DNA from: Mariniblastus sp964414815
GTDB taxonomy: Bacteria; Planctomycetota; Planctomycetia; Pirellulales; Pirellulaceae
Direction: 5' to 3'
NCBI GenBank assembly: GCA_964414815.1
Contig: CAYPXY010000017.1
Span: forward strand, 13,410 to 77,409
Length of the DNA: 64,000 nt
The position numbers and the translations under genes were made by a program. Below the pieces are notes generated by a model. The model saw nothing but the letters and a program-made list of their open reading frames with translations. It was not told the origin of the DNA and made no database searches. Shown one piece after another: positions 26,254-34,803 of the stretch. Numbering within the stretch: position 1 is the first letter of the stretch; each line of letters starts with the position of its first letter.

Positions 26254-27246
26254 GTGATCAACTGGCCCCGCTTCACCTCCGTCATCCATTCTGCCAACAA
26301 CATCGTTCTGACCAGCCACGTGCGGCCGGATTGTGATTCATTGGGAAGCTGTCTCGGCATGGCCCAAATGCTTGAATCGCTTGGCAAAACGACTCGTATT
26401 GTTTGCAGCGACCCGGTGCCGACCAATCTGGCGTTTATCGATCCCGACCAGCGAGTTCAACAGATCGGAGTGGACGTTCAGGCCAACGATTTGTCTGACG
26501 CCGACCTGTTCATGATTCTCGATACCAGCGCCTGGGTTCAACTGGGCAAGATGGCCGATGTGATTCGCGAGGCAAATGCCAAAGTGATCATTTTCGACCA
26601 CCATGTCGGCGAAGATGACATTGACGCAGAACTGTTCAAGAACACCACTGCGGAAGCTGTCGGTCGGATGTGCGTTGAAGCGGCGGAACATCTGAACGTC
26701 GAATTGACGCCCGAGATCGCGCGGCCGCTGCTGGCAGCGCTGACCACGGACACAGGCTGGTTTCGATATGGTTCCGTGACCGAAACAACGTTCATGGCCG
26801 CAGCGAAACTGGTGAAGGCAGGAGCGGTACCGGCCGAGCTTTATCGCGACCTGTACGAGCGGGAAACGCTGGGGCGATGCCGATTGCGAGGAGTGGTGCT
26901 TGCACGATTACAAGTCGAACTCGACGGGCGGCTGGCTCATACTTATATTTTGCCGGATGACTATCAGAAAACGGGTGCTCTACCGAGCGACACCGAGGAT
27001 CTGGTGAACCTGGCGTTTGAAATCGAAGGGGTCGAGTTTGCGGTGATTGTTGTCGGGCTTCGTTCGGGTGGATTCAAAATCAGTTTCCGCAGTCGGTGTT
27101 CCGCAGCCGCAAATGAGATTGCAGCTCACTTCGGCGGCGGAGGTCATAAGGCGGCCGCTGGAGCATCCATCAACGAAGGCCATTTTGAAGAGGTGCAGGA
27201 GCACATTCTGTCGCACGTTCGCAGCACATTGATGCAACTCCAATAA
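26254..27246 (+). CDS. nrnA: NrnA-like oligoribonuclease / PAP phosphatase (DHH family)
   Basis: DHH-DHHA1 phosphoesterase that degrades nano-RNAs and may hydrolyse 3'-phosphoadenosine 5'-phosphate. Metal-binding motifs are HVRPDCDSLGS near residue 25, MILDTS near 88 and IFDHHVGED near 112, with TDTGWFRYG near 170. The C-terminal DHHA1 substrate motif is GGGGHKAAAGASI near 295. Length (330) fits the family. The start is a GTG at 26254. PAP recycling would suit an organism with a sulfotransferase (54854-55816), since PAPS-dependent sulfation yields PAP, but that link is inference. Confidence 0.9.
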   Translation: MINWPRFTSVIHSANNIVLTSHVRPDCDSLGSCLGMAQMLESLGKTTRIVCSDPVPTNLAFIDPDQRVQQIGVDVQANDLSDADLFMILDTSAWVQLGKMADVIREANAKVIIFDHHVGEDDIDAELFKNTTAEAVGRMCVEAAEHLNVELTPEIARPLLAALTTDTGWFRYGSVTETTFMAAAKLVKAGAVPAELYRDLYERETLGRCRLRGVVLARLQVELDGRLAHTYILPDDYQKTGALPSDTEDLVNLAFEIEGVEFAVIVVGLRSGGFKISFRSRCSAAANEIAAHFGGGGHKAAAGASINEGHFEEVQEHILSHVRSTLMQLQ

Positions 27247-27322
27247 CGCAGGTGTTCTACTATTGCCCGTCAATCGTTGGTACAATTTGGAGTCGAAACG
27301 GTGAATAGACTGAAAGATCATA

Positions 27323-27436
27323 AGGCGACCGGCAGATAAAAGTTTACCCAAGCAGTATTGTGTTTCCCAGACTCTGGGTTGCGAGTCGCGGAGCGACTCG
27401 CCTACACTCGGGTACGTTTTTATCTGCCGGTCGCCT
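27323..27436. repeat. ~114-bp TIR element, copy 1
   Basis: AGGCGACCGGCAGATAAAA at 27323-27341 is exactly inverted at 27418-27436. The middle contains a second palindrome, GCGAGTCGC-GGA-GCGACTCGC. Close copies are at 61598-61711 and 61780-61897. It is non-coding, small and palindromic, so it looks like a MITE or REP-type element. The element sits between nrnA and the response-regulator gene, 15 nt before the latter. Confidence 0.85.
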
Positions 27437-27450
27437 AACAACCAAGGAAC

Positions 27451-27900
27451 ATGACATTGGAACGCGCTCCTCATCGAATTCTGATTGCAGATGACAACCA
27501 AGCCAATCGTGAATTGCTCGAAGCCTATCTCGTAAATTTTGACTGCATGATCGAGCATGCGGTCGATGGTCGTGATGTGCTGGAAAAAGCGGTATCGTTC
27601 TCGCCGGATTTAATCCTGCTGGACGTGATGATGCCGAAACTGAGCGGTTTCGAAGTTTGTGAAAAAATCAAGCAAGACCCGAAACTAAAAAGCATCATGG
27701 TTTTGATGGTCACCGCGCTCGACGAGTTGGGAGATATTGAGCGAGCGGTCAATGTCGGCACCAATGATTTTTTGTCCAAGCCCGTTCATCGACTGGAGTT
27801 ACTCAAGCGAGTCGAAAACCTACTCGCCCTCAAAGGGGTGAACGACGAAAACGAGCGATTGCGGCAGTATATCCAGAATATGGAAACCAGCAGAACATAG
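27451..27900 (+). CDS. single-domain response regulator (CheY-like receiver)
   Basis: A 149-residue receiver protein with the phosphorylation pocket acidic pair IADDN near residue 10, phospho-acceptor Asp in LILLDVMMPKLSG near 54, Thr in MVTALDE near 83 and Lys in FLSKPVHRLEL near 105. After the receiver only a short charged helix follows (NDENERLRQYIQNMETS), likely a coiled coil and no DNA-binding domain. It probably acts by protein-protein contact. No histidine kinase is nearby. A TIR repeat element lies immediately upstream, so its promoter is within or before that element. Confidence 0.9.
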   Translation: MTLERAPHRILIADDNQANRELLEAYLVNFDCMIEHAVDGRDVLEKAVSFSPDLILLDVMMPKLSGFEVCEKIKQDPKLKSIMVLMVTALDELGDIERAVNVGTNDFLSKPVHRLELLKRVENLLALKGVNDENERLRQYIQNMETSRT

Positions 27901-27907
27901 AACCATC

Positions 27908-30187
27908 TCAAACCAGGCCCCATTTTTTTCGCAGCACCCATTCGGTCGTCAGCAAGCCGACAAAGGTCAACAGGAAAATAGCAGAATCTCCAAACCGGTC
28001 TCCAAAGCGATTCTTCACCGGGATTTCAATTTTTGCGATGGGCGGATTTTCAATGATCTCATCCAGAGCTTCCGACATGGTCTCTGGAGCAACCGTCTTG
28101 CCACCATATTCGGCGGTCTGACTTGCCAGTCGAGCCAACTGTTCGGGGTTGGCGACCGGATTTGATTTCTCCTTGTCGCGATCCATGACGATAAACTCGC
28201 GCCGCGAGGTTCCAATCACTTCGTTTCCACGAAACCCCTTGACCTCGATTCCATAAAGCCCCGCTTCCGCAACCCACAACGGATCAAGCTCTCCGATAAA
28301 ACTTTCGCCCACCTTGCGAACATGCACCACCTGCGTTTCGCCAGAAGGCGTCACAACGCTTGCATCAAAGCGAACTTCATCCGTCTTATCTGAAATCGAA
28401 TTGACGATGGCGTTGAACTTGATATTGGCCAGCGGCAGATAGCGACGCTGAGGCAACGAGATGGAGATACTTTCGTCCGTTCGTGAATCCCACTTGGCAA
28501 GCCACAAAATCACTTGTCGCCAGAACTGGTCGTACTCCTTCAGGCCGCGCATCTTCCACCGCCACGTCGAATCGCCCGCAAACGCAGCCACCCGTCCGCC
28601 CACATCGGTCACTGCCATCACTGGACGCTTTACTTCATCATCGCTTTCCAGCAGCACCAGTGCATTGTCCTTTACCTCGATCCGGTTGGCCCCCACCAAG
28701 GGCGGCAGCTTTTGCCAGGCTCCCAGACGACTATCCGAGTCACCCACCCGAGTAATGAAATGATCGCGTGCCGGCCGGAGTTTGATCGGATCGTTGACAT
28801 GAAGCTCTCGTCGCACATCGGCATTAAATTCCTGACGCTCGGTCTCGCGCATCCGGACGGGCAGCAGATCGGCAAGCGGCGTTTCGTGATACAGCCCCGC
28901 TCCAAAACTGTGATAGCCGCCCAGCATGATCAATCCTTTCCCTTTGAGGACGGCATCTGCCAGTGCTTCTAGCGAGCGCGTGTAGACACCCCGCTTGTGC
29001 AAGGCGCGCGAATCGAGATCCATGAAAACAAACACGTCATAGCTCGGATCGAGAAACAGCTCTTCGTACTGCATCAGTGGCCAGTTCCGCTGTGAGCCGG
29101 CTGAAATCTCGACAAAATCGATCTGAATAAAATCGTTGACCGACAGCGACTCCCGCAACCGGCTTTGTTCCCAATTCAAATCGCCGACCAGAAACAACAC
29201 CCGCATTCCCTTGTCGTTCACCGTCAGAAATCCTTCCAGTTCATTGTTCCGGACGGCCAGCTCACCAGGCATTGGATTGGCTCGTACCTTCAAACGGTAC
29301 TCACCCGGCGACGTGGGCCGCCAGGTCAACTCGACGGTTTTTTCGTAGTAGCTTTCATTCGGACGCACAAATTCTGTTTTGACAATCGACTCCTTGCCAG
29401 CCGAGTCAATCAAAATCAGATCAACCTTCACATCTTGATTCGCATACCCTCTGGCGATCAACGTCGCGCGAGCGGAAAGATCATTTTTGACATTGACCAT
29501 GTGCTGCTCCGCGAAATGAGTGATCGCGAGATCCGCAAGTTGGCCTGTGTCGCCCGGCAATCCAAACGGAACGGCGAACAGTGGGACTTCCATGTCGCTC
29601 AGTGTCTGCGTGGCCTGAATCGGTTCGATGTCAGGTTCGGAAGCATTTTGATTTCCATCGCTCAGCAGAAAAACCCCCAACACCCGCTCCTCGCGAACGC
29701 CCAGAATCGTTCGATAGAGCGACGATCCAATATCGGTTTCGCTGCCCGCCGGCTTTTCAGGTAACGCCACCACCCCCTCGTTCAGCTCCAGTGCCACAAC
29801 CTGATTGTCAAATCCGACAAAGCGGCAATCGATTCCTTTGGCAATCAACTGATTGTAGCGATCCTTGTTTTCACGAATGACGGATTTGAGCGTATCCCAT
29901 CGCGTCGAGTCGTCTTTAACGTGGGGTAGCTCCATGCTCCTCGAAGTGTCCAGCAAAAACAGGACAACCGCCGCCTGCGTTTTCTCAACTTTGTCCACGC
30001 AACCGGGGCGAACGGCCGCCAGCATGGCCATCAGCAACACAGCAAACCGAATCAAAGAAAGCGTGATACGCTGTCTGGAGGAAAGCTGAACAAAGGACGG
30101 CCCCACCAGCAGCATCAGCGCACCGAGGACGAACACTGCGCCCAGCAGCCACCAGGAAAGAATGGGTTGGAATGTAAGTGAGTCCAT
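27908..30187 (-). CDS. membrane-anchored VWA-domain protein with glutamine-amidotransferase-like domain
   Basis: A 759-residue protein. Two N-terminal membrane spans (WWLLGAVFVLGALMLLVG and LSLIRFAVLLMAMLAAV) precede a VWA domain with the MIDAS motif DTSRS near residue 80. Beta-rich regions follow (about 220-340). A segment from about 345, RVLFLVGDLNWEQSRLRESL to LIMLGGYHSFGAGLY, resembles the class I glutamine amidotransferase-like domain found in such proteins. A C-terminal span (DSAIFLLTFVGLLTTEWVL) ends it. Such proteins are frequent in planctomycetes and Verrucomicrobia and often sit with BatA/MoxR-like genes, none of which is present here. Function is unknown; metal-dependent protein binding at the envelope is likely. 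Confidence 0.8.
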   Translation of the reverse strand: MDSLTFQPILSWWLLGAVFVLGALMLLVGPSFVQLSSRQRITLSLIRFAVLLMAMLAAVRPGCVDKVEKTQAAVVLFLLDTSRSMELPHVKDDSTRWDTLKSVIRENKDRYNQLIAKGIDCRFVGFDNQVVALELNEGVVALPEKPAGSETDIGSSLYRTILGVREERVLGVFLLSDGNQNASEPDIEPIQATQTLSDMEVPLFAVPFGLPGDTGQLADLAITHFAEQHMVNVKNDLSARATLIARGYANQDVKVDLILIDSAGKESIVKTEFVRPNESYYEKTVELTWRPTSPGEYRLKVRANPMPGELAVRNNELEGFLTVNDKGMRVLFLVGDLNWEQSRLRESLSVNDFIQIDFVEISAGSQRNWPLMQYEELFLDPSYDVFVFMDLDSRALHKRGVYTRSLEALADAVLKGKGLIMLGGYHSFGAGLYHETPLADLLPVRMRETERQEFNADVRRELHVNDPIKLRPARDHFITRVGDSDSRLGAWQKLPPLVGANRIEVKDNALVLLESDDEVKRPVMAVTDVGGRVAAFAGDSTWRWKMRGLKEYDQFWRQVILWLAKWDSRTDESISISLPQRRYLPLANIKFNAIVNSISDKTDEVRFDASVVTPSGETQVVHVRKVGESFIGELDPLWVAEAGLYGIEVKGFRGNEVIGTSRREFIVMDRDKEKSNPVANPEQLARLASQTAEYGGKTVAPETMSEALDEIIENPPIAKIEIPVKNRFGDRFGDSAIFLLTFVGLLTTEWVLRKKWGLV

Positions 30188-30492
30188 CTAATTGTTGACG
30201 GCCGTCCGACCCATGGATGTCTTTGGCTTGTCTCGCTACGGACATGGGTTGCCCCTTGGATTGCTGCGCCGAAATTTTAACAGAACTGGCTCAGTGGACA
30301 AGGCTGGCCGAGGGAAGGTCGATTCGAGGTCGGTGCAGTTCAACCGCAATTGAAGTGGTACTCATAAGTAGGCCGGAACAAGCAAACGCTCAATAGAATG
30401 AATCATGTGGTTGAGCTTTCTGCGTTTGCGCAGTTCCGGCATGGCCGAGGTGTGCCGGAATTGCGGCTGCGGAGGTCGTGCGGCTTCTGTGT

Positions 30493-30586
30493 AGGTAGGG
30501 TGTGTGCAGCGGTCGGCGTCACTCATGGCGATTTTCAATGAGAAAACTGTATTATTGTATTCCAGCAACCACTCGCGTGATCGACC
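30493..30586. repeat. copy 2 of the ~93-bp dispersed repeat
   Basis: Matches 21514-21606 along its length with scattered substitutions and one small indel. It ends directly against the 17-bp hairpin at 30582-30623, which copy 1 lacks. Confidence 0.7.
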
Positions 30587-30623
30587 GCGTAACACACCTC
30601 GCTGGTGGTGTGTTACGCGGTCG
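30582..30623. repeat. 17-bp perfect hairpin
   Basis: CGACCGCGTAACACACC (30582-30598) pairs exactly with 30607-30623 around an 8-nt loop. No T-run follows on either strand, so it is more likely part of a repeat element than an intrinsic terminator. Confidence 0.75.
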
Positions 30624-30731
30624 CTTTCAGGGGCAGGCCGTACTCGAATAGAAACTGTATTTTGTGGGCGTTAAATGAATTCTATGGATGCGGCGACCGC
30701 TCACCCTACATAGAAGCCTACCGGGACCATC

Positions 30732-31427
30732 CTATCCGTCTTTGCCAGCAGGTTGCGGTATCAGGATCTCGACCAACTGGTTCTGAAATTCGGCAAGCGC
30801 CTCAACCAGCCTCTGCGGAGTTGATTCCGGAGACTGGCTGGAAATCAATAACCGATCCGGCTCTACACGGATCAAACCATTCGAACGATCCAATCCGATT
30901 TCGCAGCGAGTGCAATCCTTGTCGTAGCTCAACGAAAACTGATCCGACTCGATTTCCTCAATTTTGTCGATGACCGACTCGATATCCAACGGATTCGGCA
31001 AGGCAACTTCCATACAAGTAAATTGGCTGCCAAAAACGTCCTGAAACCGATGACTGAAAACCTGTGACAGATCACGAATATTGCTGACCGTTCGGCTCCA
31101 GATCACTGTATCCGGTTCGCCTTCCGAAAAATCGACGGACACTTCGTAGCTGAAACAAGGTGTCTCGATGCTTGCCAGACAATCTTCCGGCCCAAAGGCA
31201 CTGATTTCCTTTCGCTTCCATCGCCACACCGTTCGCAACGAATCGAACGTCGTTTGCAGGTCCTGATTCAGTTCATCCTTGACGAGTTGCGCAAGAAACT
31301 TCCTGCCTTCTGCGACCGACCGCGGGATGCGGTAGTGAGGCAGGAATCCCGACAGGAGTTTTAACGGTTGGGCGGTTCGACTGACCAAGCGCATGGCCGC
31401 GAATGGTTGAACGAATTTGCCATTCAT
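30732..31427 (-). CDS. protein of unknown function
   Basis: A 231-residue protein that I do not recognise. It begins MNGKFVQPFAAMRLVSRT with AGGA at a proper distance from the ATG at 31427. The sequence is soluble-looking, with mixed helices and strands (FSYEVSVDFSEGEPDTVIWS, CEIGLDRSNGLIRVEPDRL), and has no signal peptide or membrane span. Two cysteines in DCTRCEIG are the only notable ones. Codon use and the balanced amino-acid composition support a real gene. It is alone on the minus strand, flanked on both sides by repeat elements. Confidence 0.65.
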   Translation of the reverse strand: MNGKFVQPFAAMRLVSRTAQPLKLLSGFLPHYRIPRSVAEGRKFLAQLVKDELNQDLQTTFDSLRTVWRWKRKEISAFGPEDCLASIETPCFSYEVSVDFSEGEPDTVIWSRTVSNIRDLSQVFSHRFQDVFGSQFTCMEVALPNPLDIESVIDKIEEIESDQFSLSYDKDCTRCEIGLDRSNGLIRVEPDRLLISSQSPESTPQRLVEALAEFQNQLVEILIPQPAGKDG

Positions 31428-31482
31428 GAAACGATTCCTGAGCAGATGGAAATAACAACGGGGCGGATCGATTTGTTACGGA

Positions 31483-31623
31483 ATTGTCCCGAAATAACTT
31501 CCGTATTTCATCATAACCCGAAGCGTAAGCGAGGGCCATCATCACCAAGCAGGAGTGGTCCCTCGCTTACGCTTCGGGTTATGATGAGCATTGATAAAAC
31601 CCGGGAACTTATTTCGGGACAAT
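31483..31623. repeat. nested palindromic element (15-bp outer, 27-bp inner inverted repeats)
   Basis: The outer arms ATTGTCCCGAAATAA (31483-31497) and its complement (31609-31623) enclose an inner perfect 27-bp inverted repeat (31509-31535 and 31560-31586). The inner arms contain CCCGAAGCGTAAGCGAGGG, a motif that is very common in Rhodopirellula-type genomes and yields spurious ITRSVSEG peptides. A single outer end occurs alone at 44431-44455. No coding sequence lies inside. Confidence 0.88.
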
Positions 31624-31681
31624 CCCTAAAAATGAATGAGCATCTTACCATCCTCTGAAATCCAGCAATACCCTCAATGCG

Positions 31682-32197
31682 ATGAACCAACACCGCGTCC
31701 ATGAATCCCTGGCATCCATACTCGAAACTTGCCAATTCAAACTCGTGCTGGCCGAAAGTTGCACGGGCGGGCGAGCGGCCGCATTGTTGACGGAAGTGCC
31801 CGGCATTTCCCGATGGTTCTGCGGATCGGCGGTAACGTATCGCGAGCCGACAAAAACCGCCTGGTTGCAAGTCGATCCGGAATGGCTTGCCACCTGGACC
31901 GCCGAGTCGCAACAAGCATCCGACGCTATGGCGATCGCCGTTCTCAAAAATACGCCGGAGGCCAATCTCTCCTGTGCCATTACCGGCCACTTGGGCCCCA
32001 ATGTCGATCCGAATATCGACGGACTGGTCTATCTTTCAATCGCTGTGCTAACCCACGACGGAGTCCGAATCGCCGCACAGAAAATCCATCGTCTGCAAAC
32101 CACCACGCGAACCGATCGGCAACAGGAGGCCGCCGAACAAATGTTGGCCGAAATTGCGGACTACCTCAAGAATCAGTCTTCCAGCAAGCCGCTGTAG
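31682..32197 (+). CDS. pncC: CinA C-terminal domain protein (nicotinamide-nucleotide amidase PncC)
   Basis: Stand-alone CinA C-terminal domain (171 residues), which deamidates nicotinamide mononucleotide in pyridine nucleotide salvage. Diagnostic segments are VLAESCTGGRAAALLTEVPG near residue 23, WFCGSAVTYRE near 45 and AITGHLGPNVDP near 100. The last 25 nt overlap the 3' end of secY on the opposite strand. The N-terminal CinA domain found in longer versions is absent. Confidence 0.9.
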   Translation: MNQHRVHESLASILETCQFKLVLAESCTGGRAAALLTEVPGISRWFCGSAVTYREPTKTAWLQVDPEWLATWTAESQQASDAMAIAVLKNTPEANLSCAITGHLGPNVDPNIDGLVYLSIAVLTHDGVRIAAQKIHRLQTTTRTDRQQEAAEQMLAEIADYLKNQSSSKPL

Positions 32198-33543
32198 TTT
32201 CTCATCACCAAGTGGCTGTCGATCTTCTGAACCAGGTCGAAGGCAACGCTGACTGCAATCAGTAAGCCCGTTCCTCCGTAGAAGCTTGCCACCAGCGGAT
32301 CCACGCCCAGCAAACTGGAAATCACGGTCGGTACGATGGCAATGATCGCCAAAAAGGCTGCACCGACATACGTGATTCGCTCGATGACGTTGTTCAGATA
32401 ATCTTCTGTTCGGCGACCGGGACGATAGCCTGGAATGAACGTACCGTTGTCCTTCATGTTGTCCGAAATTTCCTTCGGGTTAAACGTGATCGCCACCCAG
32501 AAGTAACAGAAGAAGTAAATCAGGGCGATGTAGGCCAGATTGTACAGCATCGACGTCGGGTTTTGCAGCACATTACCAATCTCCGTGAAGAAGCTGGAAA
32601 TCATCCCTGAACCGCCGCGAGAGAACTGAACAAACAGAAACGGTGGGATCATCATCAAGCTTTGAGCAAAAATGATGGGCATCACACCGGCCTGGTTCAA
32701 TCGAAGAGGCATATACTGCCGCGTTCCACCATAGACCTTGCGACCGCGGACGTGCTTGGCACTTTGCGTGGGGATTCTTCGCTGACCCATCGTGATAAAC
32801 ACCACTCCGGCAATCACACCGATGAACATGAAAATCAACAACAGAATCTTTTCCAGACCGATCACGCTTGGGTCCAGACCTTGCAGTGAGAACTCCGCAT
32901 TCCTGAACAGGCTCATCAAGGCACCGGGCATCTGTGCCACGATACCGGCCATGATCAACAAACTGATGCCGTTACCGATTCCGTATTCGTCGATCTGCTC
33001 ACCCAACCACATCATGAATATACTACCGCACGTCATGATCAGGATCGAAATCACCTGCCAGAAAAACGTCAATCTCCCGGTTGCTTCATTTTCAAACACG
33101 TCGTAAGTCATGTTGGGCTCTCCCGCCATGACGACATACCAAAGATACCCCGCACTCTGAATCAAGCACAGAAACACCGTCAGATATCGGGTGTATTGGT
33201 TCATTCGCTTGCGGCCAGCCTCGCCTTCCTTTTTCATTTCCTCGAGAGGTTTGTAGACCGTCGCCAACAACTGCAAAATAATCGACGCCGAGATATAGGG
33301 CATGATGCCCAAACCGAAAATAGTGGCAGCGTTGAGTTGGCTTCCCGAAAACACTGAAATCTTGGCTAGAAACGCCGTCAGCGTTCCGCTCATATTTTTG
33401 GCCTGCTCGGCAAACTGCTCCTGATCGATGACCGGCAGTGGAATCTGGTATCCGATCCGATAAATGGCCAACAGGAACAACGTCAAATAAATCTTTCGAC
33501 GGAGTTCCGGGATAGTGAAGACAATTCGGATTTTTTCCAGCAT
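32173..33543 (-). CDS. secY: protein translocase subunit SecY
   Basis: Core channel of the Sec translocon, with ten membrane spans across about 456 residues. Recognisable parts are the N-terminal LEKIRIVFTIPELRRKIYLTL, the plug/TM2 region FSGSQLNAATIFGLGIMPYI, and the cytoplasmic loops GEAGRKRMNQYTRYL and RRIPTQSAKHVRGRKVYGG. I chose ATG 33543 (MLEKIRIVF); the frame extends to 33579 but the added residues do not fit the family. It is the last gene of the S10-spc operon here; adk, map, infA and the alpha-operon genes do not follow. Confidence 0.96.
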   Translation of the reverse strand: MLEKIRIVFTIPELRRKIYLTLFLLAIYRIGYQIPLPVIDQEQFAEQAKNMSGTLTAFLAKISVFSGSQLNAATIFGLGIMPYISASIILQLLATVYKPLEEMKKEGEAGRKRMNQYTRYLTVFLCLIQSAGYLWYVVMAGEPNMTYDVFENEATGRLTFFWQVISILIMTCGSIFMMWLGEQIDEYGIGNGISLLIMAGIVAQMPGALMSLFRNAEFSLQGLDPSVIGLEKILLLIFMFIGVIAGVVFITMGQRRIPTQSAKHVRGRKVYGGTRQYMPLRLNQAGVMPIIFAQSLMMIPPFLFVQFSRGGSGMISSFFTEIGNVLQNPTSMLYNLAYIALIYFFCYFWVAITFNPKEISDNMKDNGTFIPGYRPGRRTEDYLNNVIERITYVGAAFLAIIAIVPTVISSLLGVDPLVASFYGGTGLLIAVSVAFDLVQKIDSHLVMRNYSGLLED

Positions 33544-33661
33544 GATTTCGTTCCAATAACCAACGCGAATCGCGAGCAAACAAGCAATATGCTAACGCGA
33601 AACGCAAGCCAAGGGTAGACCGATAGAGCTCGGGCCGGACCGTTTGCTTGCGCGGAGAGTG

Positions 33662-34147
33662 TTACTTCGATTTTTTGGTGTTCTTTTCGACCGGCTTTGG
33701 CTCAGGCAGCAGCACAATGGTTCCACCGGCGGCTTCAATTTTTTGACGAGCGGTTTCGCTGAATCGATGAGCCGACACGGTCAGCTTCTTGGTCAGGTTT
33801 CCGTTCCCCAGCACCTTCAGCACGTCGTAGCGATACTTTGCCAAATCGTGATCGGCCAGCGTTTGTGGATTGACCTCTTCTCCGGAGTTGAATCGCGCTT
33901 CCAGGTCAGCCAGGTTCACTTCACCCACGGTCACACCCCAGCGGTTGGTAAAACCACGTTTTGCAATCCGCCGGATCATCGGCATGGCACCGCCTTGAAA
34001 GACGGGCTTGCGCGAATAACCTGCACGGCTTTTGGCGCCTTTGTGTCCACGTCCAGAGGTTTTACCCAGACCCGATCCCGGTCCACGTCCGAGCCGCTTC
34101 CGGTTTTTAAACTTTTCAATGCCTTCGTTGACTTCGTCTAGGTTCAC
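33662..34147 (-). CDS. rplO: 50S ribosomal protein L15
   Basis: A 161-residue L15. The basic, glycine-rich N-terminal region (RLGRGPGSGLGKTSGRGHKG) and the C-terminal segment VLKVLGNGNLTKKLTVSAHRFS with AIEAAGG-like KIEAAGGTIVLLPEP are diagnostic. It overlaps the end of rpsE by 4 nt. L30, which usually lies between S5 and L15, has no room here. A ~120-nt gap with no gene separates it from secY. Confidence 0.95.
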   Translation of the reverse strand: MNLDEVNEGIEKFKNRKRLGRGPGSGLGKTSGRGHKGAKSRAGYSRKPVFQGGAMPMIRRIAKRGFTNRWGVTVGEVNLADLEARFNSGEEVNPQTLADHDLAKYRYDVLKVLGNGNLTKKLTVSAHRFSETARQKIEAAGGTIVLLPEPKPVEKNTKKSK

Positions 34148-34662
34148 AGTTCAACTCCTCGCAAACGCTGGATGTCTTCTTTGGTTCGGACTCGTTGCAA
34201 TGCTTCAATGGTCGCCTTCACCAGCGTCACTGCATTGTTGCTTCCGAAACTCTTGGTCAAAATATTCTTGATACCGGCTGCCTCACAAACGGCCCGAACG
34301 GCGGAGCCAGCGATAATTCCCGTACCAGGACCTGCAGGTAGCAATACCACGCGAGCCGCTCCGTAACGTCCCTCGATGGCGTGGGGAATATGGCCATCCA
34401 CGATCGAGATGGGTTTCATGGTACGAACCGCCTGCTTGTTTGCCTTTTCGACACACGGCTGAACTTCATTGGCCTTCCCATACCCCCAACCAACCTTGCC
34501 GTGTCCGTCCCCGCAGACGACGAGTGCTGCAAAGCTGAATCGACGTCCCCCTTTAACAACGGTAGCACATCGCTTGACGGCAACGGTTCGTTCAATCAGA
34601 CCGCCGGTGTGTTGCTGTTGCGTGTCGTCGTCGCGTTTTTCTTTTCGTGTATTTTTGGCCAT
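34144..34662 (-). CDS. rpsE: 30S ribosomal protein S5
   Basis: A 172-residue S5 with the double-stranded RNA-binding N-terminal part (VKRCATVVKGGRRFSFAALV) and the loop GDGHGKVGWGYGKANEV. The C-terminal part is AGIKNILTKSFGSNNAVTLVKATIEAL. The first ~20 residues form a polar extension (NTRKEKRDDDTQQQHTGG) longer than in E. coli. The gene stops inside the start of rplO. Confidence 0.96.
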   Translation of the reverse strand: MAKNTRKEKRDDDTQQQHTGGLIERTVAVKRCATVVKGGRRFSFAALVVCGDGHGKVGWGYGKANEVQPCVEKANKQAVRTMKPISIVDGHIPHAIEGRYGAARVVLLPAGPGTGIIAGSAVRAVCEAAGIKNILTKSFGSNNAVTLVKATIEALQRVRTKEDIQRLRGVEL

Positions 34663-34803
34663 GCGCTCGTTTTCAGTGTTCAGTGGTCAGCATGAATGTC
34701 AGTACTTTGCAATTTGAAATATGAATTGCTTATGATTTCAGGTTGGCTTCAATCGAATGGGCTTGATCGATTGAATTTCGTCCAAGCCCAACTTTCGTTC
34801 GGC
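34663..34803 (-). other. S5-L18 intergenic spacer with degenerate TCAGTGGTCAG repeats
   Basis: This spacer is unusually long for a ribosomal operon. It contains TCAGTGTTCAGTGGTCAG near 34671-34688, which resembles the TTGTCAG arrays found further upstream in the same operon. No small gene is visible; L30 is not here. Confidence 0.6.

Larger units (their letters stand above)
30188..30731. other. repeat-filled intergenic region, no gene seen
   Basis: The 544 nt hold a palindrome TTCCGGCA...TGCCGGAA (30434-30460), the second copy of the ~93-bp repeat (30493-30586) and a strong hairpin (30582-30623). The short ORFs present fall in these repeats and do not look like real genes. Confidence 0.7.

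Noticed and set aside
30582..30623. Intrinsic terminator
   Set aside because: The 17-bp stem is strong, but no T-run follows on either strand.
31511..31990. 159-codon minus-strand frame containing ITRSVSEG
   Set aside because: The peptide comes from the palindromic repeat and from antisense to pncC; it is a known type of spurious annotation.
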